A stretch of DNA of 64,000 nucleotides from JABFRJ01 sp033812735 (GTDB lineage: Bacteria > Pseudomonadota > Alphaproteobacteria > Rhizobiales > Hyphomicrobiaceae), in assembly GCA_033812735.1 (NCBI GenBank), contig JAPXTA010000001.1, forward strand, positions 1 through 64,000, given 5' to 3'. The translations under genes and the position numbers were made by a program. Under the pieces are notes generated by a model. That model ran no database searches. It saw only the letters and a program-made list of their open reading frames with translations, and was not told the origin of the DNA. Of this stretch, positions 18,072-26,867 are shown piece by piece. How positions within the stretch are numbered: the first letter of the stretch is position 1; each line of letters starts with the position of its first letter.

Positions 18072-19076
18072 ATGGCGCATGGGGTCTGGCAAATGAATGA
18101 GGTGCCCGTGAAACGCCGGATGTTCTCAATGCTCAAAATGCGCGGAGAGTCAACGATGGCAGCAACCAAGCGCATGACTGACGCGGCGCAGACCGAGCGG
18201 TTTGAGCGCGACGCCCCTAGTCGAGCTGAACCCGGTGTATTGCACAAGAGCTGCCGCATCGCGTGGAGCGAAACGGAGACGGCTGCCGTCAATGCGCGAC
18301 TATGGCCACATGACCGCTTGATGCCCCGCCTCACAGCGCAGCTCCAGCGATTGCCGACTCATCGACTGTTCCCAACGGCGCGCACCCGCGAACAGAGGGT
18401 CGCCTTCCGTCCGCCGGCTGGCGCCAGCTCGGAAAACACCCGCTTTGCCGCTGCGCTGGACCTGCACAGAGTTTTTCGGTTTTTCCTGGCGAACGACTAC
18501 TGGTTGGAGATCACTATCCTCGATGGATCCAACCCGGAGGATGGTGCGACGCTCATCACGGTCAAGCCACACGTCTCACACAAACCCATCGCGCCGCAAC
18601 TGCAGGATCTTGGGCTGGCCGCGACGAATGGCAACCCGCTGGAGTGGGAAGCAGCGTGGCGGTCGCTGACGCCCGGCGCGATAGCGGTGCTTGACGCGGC
18701 GTTGGTTGAGGCGCAGCGACGTAAGTCAAAATCGCTTGTTCTCCGCCCAGATCATTGGATCGCGGGGCAGATCATCTCATCATCCATTCCCTCTCCGGAA
18801 CTCGTGGCCGCCGTCCTTCCCACAGCGCAGAAGCTTGCAGGTCGCATGCGGCGTCCGTCTCACCGCCCCGCCTACGAGACGCTGCATATGACGTTGGCTT
18901 GGTTTCATGTGCTGACAGGGCGGCGCGGCGACCAGTTGCCTCAGGGTCCTCCGGCCCACCCGAGGGGCATCAACGTCACGTTTGTGCGCTGGCTCGAGCG
19001 CTGCTTCTGCGTTCTGCTGGTGAAGAGAGGCTCGTATAGCTCCTGGCGGCGCGCACTGCGTTGGAAGGGGACATGA
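18072..19076 (+). CDS. Hypothetical protein
   Basis: 334 residues from 18072; an internal ATG at 18156 (MAATKRMTDA) with GGAG about 9 bp upstream is also possible. I do not recognise the family. The N-terminal ~60 residues are basic and helical. The middle (~145-240) has alternating hydrophobic strands and helices (FFLANDYWLEITILDG, GATLITVKPHV). There is no membrane segment or signal peptide. Codon use is similar to the neighbours. It lies upstream of the recombinase module on the same strand. Confidence 0.5.
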   Translation: MAHGVWQMNEVPVKRRMFSMLKMRGESTMAATKRMTDAAQTERFERDAPSRAEPGVLHKSCRIAWSETETAAVNARLWPHDRLMPRLTAQLQRLPTHRLFPTARTREQRVAFRPPAGASSENTRFAAALDLHRVFRFFLANDYWLEITILDGSNPEDGATLITVKPHVSHKPIAPQLQDLGLAATNGNPLEWEAAWRSLTPGAIAVLDAALVEAQRRKSKSLVLRPDHWIAGQIISSSIPSPELVAAVLPTAQKLAGRMRRPSHRPAYETLHMTLAWFHVLTGRRGDQLPQGPPAHPRGINVTFVRWLERCFCVLLVKRGSYSSWRRALRWKGT

Positions 19077-19284
19077 GTAGCGGGACACGTGTTGCCGATG
19101 TTGGTCGGTTCCGAATTTCCGGCACCCCTGTGCACGTTACACACGTCGCGTCGCGTAGACACCTGTTCTGCTGAAGGTTGCGCCTGCGTGATCGATTTGA
19201 ATATTCGGCATCGCGACGTGCGTGTGGCCGTCGTGGAATTGAGGGGCGTCGCCACATGGCGTCGCCCCTTCTTCGTGACACCCA

Positions 19285-19635
19285 TTGACCAAGAAGACCG
19301 ATCACCAGATTGCCGACCGGCGCCAGCCGGCAAGTGCCCTGCTGGATGACCTGGTGCTCTTGCTCGCGCGAATTGCCGCGCGAGAGGCGCGGGCTAGTGC
19401 CGATGCGTCGCAAAGCACCGCTGATCCCTCGCTCACGAAACCGATCGCGGTCGGCGCCGCTGAGACGGCTTCCACCAGCAATCGCAAGTACCGCCCGAAG
19501 AGCCGCGCCCGGGGCCCGCCGCGCGCACCTCGCGCGTGCGCGCAGCAATCCGACACGAACTCCAGCACGAGGCGAAAATGGACAACGACGACGAAGAAAT
19601 GCCGCCGAAGCGGCCGACGAAAAAGAAGTTCCTGA
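19285..19635 (+). CDS. Possible small protein upstream of excisionase-like gene
   Basis: The TTG-started frame has a plausible helical beginning (ASALLDDLVLLLARIAAREA), but its last third overlaps the next gene and becomes low-complexity basic sequence. It is either a short real gene with a frameshift near 19450 or a chance frame. The family was not recognised. Confidence 0.35.
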   Translation: MTKKTDHQIADRRQPASALLDDLVLLLARIAAREARASADASQSTADPSLTKPIAVGAAETASTSNRKYRPKSRARGPPRAPRACAQQSDTNSSTRRKWTTTTKKCRRSGRRKRSS

Positions 19636-19787
19636 CCGTTCCGGAGGCCGCCGACGAGATCGGCATTTCGGAACGCCACACGTGGCGCGAGATCGAGACT
19701 GGGAAGCTCAAAGCCCACCACTTCGGTGGCTGCACGCGCATCAGTCGGGAGGATCTCGACGACTACATCCGTCGCTCTCGCGGGTGA
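19578..19787 (+). CDS. Excisionase-type HTH DNA-binding protein
   Basis: 69 residues from ATG 19578 (MDNDDEEMPP); a longer frame starts at 19536. After an acidic/basic N-terminus, residues ~17-65 form a MerR/excisionase-type winged helix (LTVPEAADEIGISERHTWRE, then GCTRISREDLDDYI). This is the HTH_17 pattern of helix, turn, a wing with a conserved Arg, then RISREDLDDY. It precedes two tyrosine recombinases on the same strand and is probably their directionality or regulatory factor. Confidence 0.8.
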   Translation: MDNDDEEMPPKRPTKKKFLTVPEAADEIGISERHTWREIETGKLKAHHFGGCTRISREDLDDYIRRSRG

Positions 19788-19930
19788 ACGGATCCTGACG
19801 GGCGCTGGCATTGAAAACACAGGCATTTCCGGCGCCCGTTAGGACATCTCCCTCACCATGTAGGTAAAGGTAAGGCACCTATATTCACGAATGTCAGACC
19901 CTGACACAGGGTCGCGTAACGAGGCACATC

Positions 19931-21766
19931 ATGTCAGACAGAAAAGTATCACGAGCCCACAATATCTACCTCAATCCACCAACGGTACTGAGGACGTGGC
20001 TCGACGTGAAAATCGTGCTGCTGAAGATTGAAGGACTCAAAGAGCGTGACCGCGCTGACCTTGTGTCGGCACTGAACACCGTTGGCAATATGCATCGCTT
20101 GCCCGGGGAGGGGCCCAAGGACGTCGACCGCGCGCTCGCGCGGATGGAAGCTGACCCACGCTTGGTCACAAGATTCCTTGATCGCCACAAGGCAGCCAAG
20201 AAGGGACTGAAGGCCGGCAGTTGGACCAACATCGCGTATCGTGTGAAGAAGGCGATGAGACTTACCGGCGCCGGACCTCGCATCGGCATCAAGGGGCGCC
20301 CGATTGCCGATCAGCGCTACTACAAGCTGCCAGTGTTGCCGTATCAGGCCGCGCTAGGCACCTTCATGCGGTGGCGAGAGGCGGAGGCCATTCCGCTTGA
20401 AGCAACAACATCGGCTGTCGTCGAGAAGTTCGGCGACTGGTTGAACGGCGTTCCAGGAATGCGGGCTTGCCCGCGCAGTACACTGCTCGCGACCGTGAGG
20501 CATCTTAACGACGCCGCGACGGCCTTTCCCGAGTTCTGGCCGCCGCTGCGCGTCTCCGTGCCGCATCTACATGATCGCTACGTTCTCCCGTGGGAGGCGT
20601 TCGCGCCCGAGTTCAAATTGGACGCTGAGAATCGCACGGCTTACGTTATCAATCCGCCGATCACGGACGGCGTGCGCGCGATTAAGGCGCATGTCGCTAA
20701 GAAACAGAACTATGAGATGCGGCGCCTCGCTTCCGCGTTGGTGAAAGCGACCGGGCGTGACCCGAAGACGATCACGTCGATCCGCGATTTGGTCGAGTTC
20801 GATGCGTTCGTTGCGATCGTCCAGTTCTTGATAGAACGCCTGAAAAGAAGAGATCCGAAAGCGACGACCAGCGGGGGCGTCTACGTCACCTCAGAGTTTC
20901 TCTGCGGTTTGGCAGCTAACTGGGTGAAGCTCGATAAGGAGCGCGTTGAAGAATTGCGCCGCATTTCGAGGCAGCGAGATCCCAATCCGGCTGCTCGTGG
21001 CGAAGGACAGCGCAAGGTTCGGCGGACGATGACACCGAAGAACCGGGCGACGCTAGGTCATTTCCGTGATCCGGGGATGCTGGGTCGATTTCTCGACCTC
21101 CCAGCGGCGATTTTTGCGCGTGTCTTGAAGCAGCTGAAAAAGTACGGCTGTCTCAAGCGCAAGGACGCAGTTGCGCTTTCGTGGGCGTTCGCGGTTGCGC
21201 TGCTTCAGATCGCGCCAGTGCGCCCCAAGAACGGGTCGGGCATTCTGCTCGGCAAAGACGGCGGCAATCTCTTCGAGCAGGGTGCCGGCGCGTCGCGTCG
21301 GGTCTTCGTCCATTGGACGCCCGAGGAGGTCAAGAATGGCGTCGAGCTCGAGTTCGAGCTGACGGGCGAAACGCTCGAATTGTTCGACCTCTACATGAAA
21401 CACGCGCGTCCGCTGCTTTGCGGCCCGTCGAACCGCTTCCTGTTCCCGGGCCGTGGCGACACGTCGAAGCAGACAAGCTGGTTCAGCACGCAAATCGCCC
21501 AGAACCTCGGAAAGGAACTCGGCGTGCCCGTGACAGGACATCAATTCCGCCATCTGATGGGATTCATCTTTCTACTGGATAATCCCGGCCAGTACGAAGC
21601 GGTCCGACAATTCCTCGGCCACACCAACATCGAGACCACCATCGCGTTCTATGCCGGCATCGAGATGCAGGATGCGGCAAAGGCACTGGACGGTACCGTC
21701 AAGAAGCGCCGTGCGGAGCTCGCCGCAAAGGCAAAGCGCTCGATCCGGTCTAGGAGCGCAACATGA
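19931..21766 (+). CDS. Tyrosine recombinase (first of a pair)
   Basis: 611 residues, unusually long for an integrase because of a ~370-residue N-terminal part. The C-terminal catalytic region has the H-x-x-R box (HQFRH, ~538-542), the second His in the LGHTNIETTIAFY segment, and the nucleophile Tyr in that segment. The first catalytic Arg is probably in the QIAPVRPKNG segment (~430). The start codon of the second recombinase overlaps its stop (ATGA at 21763-21766), so the pair is translationally coupled. Paired recombinases of this kind are known from Tn554-like and Rit-type elements. Confidence 0.85.
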   Translation: MSDRKVSRAHNIYLNPPTVLRTWLDVKIVLLKIEGLKERDRADLVSALNTVGNMHRLPGEGPKDVDRALARMEADPRLVTRFLDRHKAAKKGLKAGSWTNIAYRVKKAMRLTGAGPRIGIKGRPIADQRYYKLPVLPYQAALGTFMRWREAEAIPLEATTSAVVEKFGDWLNGVPGMRACPRSTLLATVRHLNDAATAFPEFWPPLRVSVPHLHDRYVLPWEAFAPEFKLDAENRTAYVINPPITDGVRAIKAHVAKKQNYEMRRLASALVKATGRDPKTITSIRDLVEFDAFVAIVQFLIERLKRRDPKATTSGGVYVTSEFLCGLAANWVKLDKERVEELRRISRQRDPNPAARGEGQRKVRRTMTPKNRATLGHFRDPGMLGRFLDLPAAIFARVLKQLKKYGCLKRKDAVALSWAFAVALLQIAPVRPKNGSGILLGKDGGNLFEQGAGASRRVFVHWTPEEVKNGVELEFELTGETLELFDLYMKHARPLLCGPSNRFLFPGRGDTSKQTSWFSTQIAQNLGKELGVPVTGHQFRHLMGFIFLLDNPGQYEAVRQFLGHTNIETTIAFYAGIEMQDAAKALDGTVKKRRAELAAKAKRSIRSRSAT

Positions 21767-22821
21767 CGTGGAACGGAAAAGCACTGCCCAAAGAGCTGGT
21801 GTCCGCGGCCGAGACCAACAACTGGATGGCCCGCACCGGGCCCTCCGGGATCTTGTCGCACCTGGGCCCGGCGGCGAACTGGCGCGACGACACAATTGCG
21901 TTCAATTGGCGCTCTTATTTGTTGTTCCTCGGTTGGCTGGAGCATTGCAGCCTCTTTGTTGGTGCTGCGGCGGTCGACTCGCGCCTGACCACCGATCTCA
22001 TCATCGGGTTTATCGAGGAGATGCGTCGGCGCGGCAACGCCGCGGCGACGATCCTGATGCGCGTGCTCGCCTTGGAGCGCGTGCTGGCGGTGCTGGCGCC
22101 GCAGATCGATCGCTCTGAATTGCGCCTGATCATCCGCAACTTGCCAGAGGGTCGCGACCCTTCCGCGAAGCGCGCGCGCCTTCAGGAGACGGCCGTCCTG
22201 GTCGACCTCGGCATCTCCCTCATGATGCATGTCGAGAAGCCGGGAACCAAATTGACGCGGCAGTTGGCCACGATGTTTCGAGATGGACTCCAGATCGCTC
22301 TGCTGGCGCTGCGTCCATTTCGGCGCGGCAACTTCACCGCGATCGAGATCGACAAGCATCTTGTCAAGCGTGGCGAGACATGGTGGCTGCTCTTCGAGCC
22401 CGACGAAACCAAAAACGGCGCTCACATCGAAGTGCCGTTCCCTGATGAACTTGTGCTGTGGCTGGAAAAGTATCTGAACGTCTACCGTCCGCTGCTGGCC
22501 GGCTCAAGATATCAAGGGCAAGCGCTCTGGGTATCGTACTGGTTCACCGCACAGGACGACACCAGCGTCTACGGCCAGATCGTAAGCAGGACGGAAGACG
22601 CCTTTGGTGTGGGCCTGAACCCTCACCTCTTCCGGCACTGTCTCGCGACATCGCTGGCGATCAACGTACCGGACATGGTGCGCATCTCGCACGTCATGCT
22701 CGCCAACGACGTCGCCACGTGCGAACGCGACTACAACATCGCGATGATGAACGTGTCCGGCAGGCGACTGGGCGGCACAGTCGACAAACTGCGTGAGCGG
22801 TTTCGGCGGTCGAGGCGGTAG
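21763..22821 (+). CDS. Tyrosine recombinase (second of a pair)
   Basis: 352 residues. The first catalytic Arg is probably in LLALRPFRRGNF (~183-194). The H-x-x-R box is HLFRH (~288-292), followed by SHVMLANDVATCERDYN with the second His and the candidate Tyr. It overlaps the upstream recombinase by 4 bp. The two proteins differ widely in length and sequence, so this is a heteromeric pair, not a recent duplication. Some annotation systems would call it only hypothetical because the boxes are weak. Confidence 0.8.
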   Translation: MTWNGKALPKELVSAAETNNWMARTGPSGILSHLGPAANWRDDTIAFNWRSYLLFLGWLEHCSLFVGAAAVDSRLTTDLIIGFIEEMRRRGNAAATILMRVLALERVLAVLAPQIDRSELRLIIRNLPEGRDPSAKRARLQETAVLVDLGISLMMHVEKPGTKLTRQLATMFRDGLQIALLALRPFRRGNFTAIEIDKHLVKRGETWWLLFEPDETKNGAHIEVPFPDELVLWLEKYLNVYRPLLAGSRYQGQALWVSYWFTAQDDTSVYGQIVSRTEDAFGVGLNPHLFRHCLATSLAINVPDMVRISHVMLANDVATCERDYNIAMMNVSGRRLGGTVDKLRERFRRSRR

Positions 22822-22980
22822 CGGGCGCATGCGGGTACTGCCGGGCCAGTCGCCCGAAGGCTCGCATACCAGCGCCGATCATCGTGCGCTCCCGAACCAG
22901 CAGAGTACGCAATTCCGCCCTCGAATCGATGTAACCATATGCCATTGGGCCATCAGGCCATTGGTCGCATTGAGGGTTGA

Positions 22981-25900
22981 ATGCGCATCACCGCCAAACG
23001 CATCGCCAGCTGGGCCGGAACGAGCGCCGCCCCGGTAGAGCTGCCGCGCCTCATTCGTCGCCTAGTGCACGCAACGACCACACTGCAATCGGCGGCGATG
23101 CCAGCCGGCGAGGCCGTCAATCTGCCGGGCTGGGATGGTACTACCGAGTCGGAAGAAGGCTCGGCTCGGGTGCCATGCGGCGTCACCTTCTGGGAATTGT
23201 CATGCGAGGAGAAAGTCTCGCGGAAGGCAACAAAGGACTTTGAAAAGCGGACAGGCCAGACTGCTGCTGATCGTCGAGCCGAGTGCACCTTCGTTTTCGT
23301 CTCAGCTCGACGCTGGCCCGGCAAGGACGCCTGGGCAGCAGAGCATGGCCGCAGTTCCGGCTGGAAGGCCGTCCGCGCGTACGACGCAGCAACCATCGAG
23401 GAGTGGCTTGAGGAAGCGCCGGGCGTGGCACTGGCTTTTGCGGAGGAGTTGGGCGATGTCGGTCCCGGTGTCGAAACACCCGGCCGCTTCTGGTCGACAT
23501 GGTCCAACTCGGCAGCGCCCACCATCACGATGGAGGCATGCAAGGAAGGGCGTGCCGAGGTCGCCGATCGTATTGCGACAACCATCAAGGAACGCAGCGA
23601 CGGCCGCATGACGGCTCCCATCTCTGTGAGGGCGGACACTGCCGAGGAAGCGGCCGCCTTCGCTTGCGCTGTCGTCCAATCCCTGCCCGACCTCGCCATC
23701 CAGTCGCTGGTCGTGACCACCATTGATGGCTGGCGATACGTGGAGAAGCACGAGAGCGTGAAGGTCGCTATCGCCTCTGCGCCCGAGTTGGCGGTGCGCG
23801 TGCCGAAGCGGGAAGGGTTGGTCGTGGTCATCCCTTACGGTGCGAGTGACATGGCCGCCCACTTCCGCGGAGCGTCTAGCGACACCGAAGCCACGGAGAT
23901 CGTCCTCGACCGCCCCATGCGATCTGAGTTCGCCAAGGCACTGCAGAAGCTCGGAGTGGATGAGGCCGAGTCCAACCGGCTCGCAGCTCAGGTTGGACGA
24001 TCTTGGTCGATCTATCGTCGTCGGTGCGCGGTAAGCCCGGCGGTGCGAGTTCCGCGATGGCTCGACTCCGAAGCCGCCTGGGTGCTGTCGACTGTATGCC
24101 TCGCTGGCGGATGGAAGTCGGACAGGCCGGGCGATCGCGATGTCATCGCTCGCATTGCTGGCGAGCCTTACACTGCCGTGGAGAAGGCGCTGATTGGTTT
24201 GTCTCGCCTCGACGACGCACCCGTTGTCCGGATCGGCACCGTATGGAAGGCCAAGGCGTCTCTTGAACTCCTTGATCTTTTCGCCGAGCGCATCACCCAC
24301 GACGAGTTGGACCGCTACTTGGCGGAAACCGCTGCCATATTGAACGCCCCCGATCCGGCTCTCGAGCTGGAGCCGGAGAAGCGCGGTGCAGCAGAAATCT
24401 ACGGCAAGACGCGAGCTCAGTCGGGTCTGCTGATCGAGTCCCTGGCCGACAGCCTGATCAAGTTGGTAGTGCGCGGCGAGGAGATGCCGGGGCTCGACAG
24501 TCTCAACCTGACGAGTCGGGTCGATCTGGTAGTGCGCGACCTCCTTCGTGACGCCGACACCACGCGCTGGCTGTCGTTGGCCGGCCTAATGCGACCGCTC
24601 GCTGAGGCCGCACCGAAAGAGTTCCTGACGGCTGTAGAGCGCAGCTTGGCCAGGAGTGATCAACCGATCGCAGCGCTGTTCGTCGCCAACGACGACCGCG
24701 ACTATTTCGCACGTTCTTACCATGTCGATCTGCTATGGGCGCTCGAGCTGCTGGCTTGGTCGCCGAGCAGGTTCATGCGTGTCGTCCGGATACTGGCGCA
24801 GTTGTCGAAATTGACGCTCCCTGAGCGGCTCGGCAATCGACCGAGCGAGAGCCTTCTGGGGCTGTTCCGCACTTGGCTGCCGCAGACGGCGGCCCCGATC
24901 GAGCAGCGGATCGAGGCTCTGAAATGGCTGGCGACCGCCGAGCCGGAAGTTGCCTCCAAGATCGTGGACAAGTTGGTCTATCGGGGAAGCGATGTCGGAA
25001 GCCACGGCGCGCGACCTCACTGGCGCAGCGACGACGCCGGTCACGGCCGCGCTATTCCTCAAAAAGACAGGGTCGCGATGCTCATCACGGCCGCCGATCT
25101 CCAGATCGAGCTGGCTCGCGGCCATGTCGAGAGCCTGACCCGCCTGATCGAAAAGGTGGAGGCTTTCGACAAGCCGAGGATCGGCCGCATTCTCGACGCC
25201 GTGCAGGAGTTCGGCCGCAGGGCCAACGATACCGATCGGGAGAGTGTCTGGAGTAGCTTGCGCAAGCGGATCAATTGGCACCAGCAGCGGCGAGAACATC
25301 GGTCGGAAAGGTTGCCTCCTTATCATGCACGCATGGTCAAGCTCTATGTCGAAATCGCGCCGTCAGACCTTGTGGTGCGCCATCGCTGGCTGTTTCGCGA
25401 CGGCTGGCCGGAGCCGCCGATCCGACGGTGGAAGGCTGATGTGGATGAACGCACAGAGGTTGTCGAAGCGGAGCGACTGAGGGCGCTGAAGCAGCTACTT
25501 GCGGCCGAAGGGCTGTACGGCGCCGAGCGGTTGGCCGCCGCGGCGCCCGGATACGGTTATGTCGGCAACGTCCTCGCTAAATCGCGGATCAAACTTTCTG
25601 CGGTGCGGTCTTGGTTGATGGACCGGATCGTCGACGCAGCCTCTGGTGACCAGATATACGATTTGATGTTCGGCCTCCTCCGCGCCCTTCCATCGCCGGA
25701 CGCAATCTCACTAATGCGGGAATTGGGCGAGCAGTTGCGCGCGGTGGGGCATAGTAGTGAGCGGATCGCTGCGGTGCTGGCGTCCGGACCTGTGCAGAGG
25801 CCCACCTGGGATTTGGCAGCAGAGTTCGGTACCGAAGTCGAGACTGCCTACTGGAAGCGTTGCAACCCGAACATGTGGGTGCGCGCGGGTGAGGCCGATT

Positions 25901-26781
25901 TCGAGTTTGTTGTCCGCAAGCTGTGCGCCGTCAGCCGACCGTGCACGGCGCTGTTGCTCGGGCACTTCGAGATCAAGAAGATGGACAGCCAACTTCTTCT
26001 CGATGTCCTTGAACAGTTTTCGCGTGAGCCGGAGACAGATGGACCCCGTCTCAGTTCGTGGGATATTCGCGAGGCTATCGATCATCTTGAGGCCACTCCC
26101 GGCATGGATAGGCATCGTCTGGCGCGCTTGGAGTTTCGCCTGTTCAATGCGCTTGGGCATGAAGGCGGCCGCCACGCCAAATCGCTCTATGCTGAGATCA
26201 CCAGCAATCCGCGCGTGTTCGCCGATTTCATCTCGATGGTTTTCAAACCACGCTCGCGGACCGAGGAGCCGGAGCTAAGTGAGCGAGAGCGTGAGTTGGC
26301 CGGGCATGCTTGGCGCATCTTGAATGATTGCGAGACGATGCCCGGAACGGCGCACGACGGTACGTTCGACCCAGCGGCGTTCAAGTCGTTCATCATCGAG
26401 GCTCGGCGACTGTGCGCCGAAGCTGACCGGCTGGGGTCATGCGACTCCGTGCTTGGGCAAATATTGTCGCACGCGCCGGCCGACGGGGATGGCGTCTGGC
26501 CGTTCGGTCCCGCCCGCGATGCGCTGGATAATCCCGATCACGAGCGGATGCGCGAAGGCTTCGAGGTGGGCACTCATAACAACCGTGGCGTTGTTACTAA
26601 AGCCTACGCAGAAGGAGGTGGGCAGGAGCGGAATCTCGCTGGCCGTTATCGGAAACATGCGTCGGCCCTGCACAATTCACATCCACTCGTCGCCGCTATG
26701 CTGGAGAGGATTGCCGAAGGATATGATCTCGACGGTAAGCGTGAGGACGATAGGGCGCGAATGATGATTGAACGCGGGTAG
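22981..26781 (+). CDS. Large defence-type protein with restriction-endonuclease-like N-terminus
   Basis: 1266 residues; GAGGG lies ~6 bp before the ATG at 22981. The N-terminal ~160 residues have a pattern I associate with large uncharacterised proteins in defence islands: GWDGTTESEEG, then VPCGVTFWELS, KATKDFEKRT, and FVFVSARRWPGKDAW. The Asp...E-x-S/K spacing suggests a PD-(D/E)xK nuclease fold. Residues ~170-340 look like a degenerate P-loop ATPase with no recognisable Walker A. The rest is helical, probably repeat-like scaffold. It lies between the recombinase pair and a serine recombinase and next to type I R-M. An anti-phage role is inferred from architecture and location. Confidence 0.6.
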   Translation: MRITAKRIASWAGTSAAPVELPRLIRRLVHATTTLQSAAMPAGEAVNLPGWDGTTESEEGSARVPCGVTFWELSCEEKVSRKATKDFEKRTGQTAADRRAECTFVFVSARRWPGKDAWAAEHGRSSGWKAVRAYDAATIEEWLEEAPGVALAFAEELGDVGPGVETPGRFWSTWSNSAAPTITMEACKEGRAEVADRIATTIKERSDGRMTAPISVRADTAEEAAAFACAVVQSLPDLAIQSLVVTTIDGWRYVEKHESVKVAIASAPELAVRVPKREGLVVVIPYGASDMAAHFRGASSDTEATEIVLDRPMRSEFAKALQKLGVDEAESNRLAAQVGRSWSIYRRRCAVSPAVRVPRWLDSEAAWVLSTVCLAGGWKSDRPGDRDVIARIAGEPYTAVEKALIGLSRLDDAPVVRIGTVWKAKASLELLDLFAERITHDELDRYLAETAAILNAPDPALELEPEKRGAAEIYGKTRAQSGLLIESLADSLIKLVVRGEEMPGLDSLNLTSRVDLVVRDLLRDADTTRWLSLAGLMRPLAEAAPKEFLTAVERSLARSDQPIAALFVANDDRDYFARSYHVDLLWALELLAWSPSRFMRVVRILAQLSKLTLPERLGNRPSESLLGLFRTWLPQTAAPIEQRIEALKWLATAEPEVASKIVDKLVYRGSDVGSHGARPHWRSDDAGHGRAIPQKDRVAMLITAADLQIELARGHVESLTRLIEKVEAFDKPRIGRILDAVQEFGRRANDTDRESVWSSLRKRINWHQQRREHRSERLPPYHARMVKLYVEIAPSDLVVRHRWLFRDGWPEPPIRRWKADVDERTEVVEAERLRALKQLLAAEGLYGAERLAAAAPGYGYVGNVLAKSRIKLSAVRSWLMDRIVDAASGDQIYDLMFGLLRALPSPDAISLMRELGEQLRAVGHSSERIAAVLASGPVQRPTWDLAAEFGTEVETAYWKRCNPNMWVRAGEADFEFVVRKLCAVSRPCTALLLGHFEIKKMDSQLLLDVLEQFSREPETDGPRLSSWDIREAIDHLEATPGMDRHRLARLEFRLFNALGHEGGRHAKSLYAEITSNPRVFADFISMVFKPRSRTEEPELSERERELAGHAWRILNDCETMPGTAHDGTFDPAAFKSFIIEARRLCAEADRLGSCDSVLGQILSHAPADGDGVWPFGPARDALDNPDHERMREGFEVGTHNNRGVVTKAYAEGGGQERNLAGRYRKHASALHNSHPLVAAMLERIAEGYDLDGKREDDRARMMIERG

Positions 26782-26867
26782 GCAGTCTTTGTAGCAGTGG
26801 CTTTGTAGTAGAGAACGCTGAGTTTTCAGGTAAACTACTTGCCCAACGTTCCACCTTCGGTTCGACC

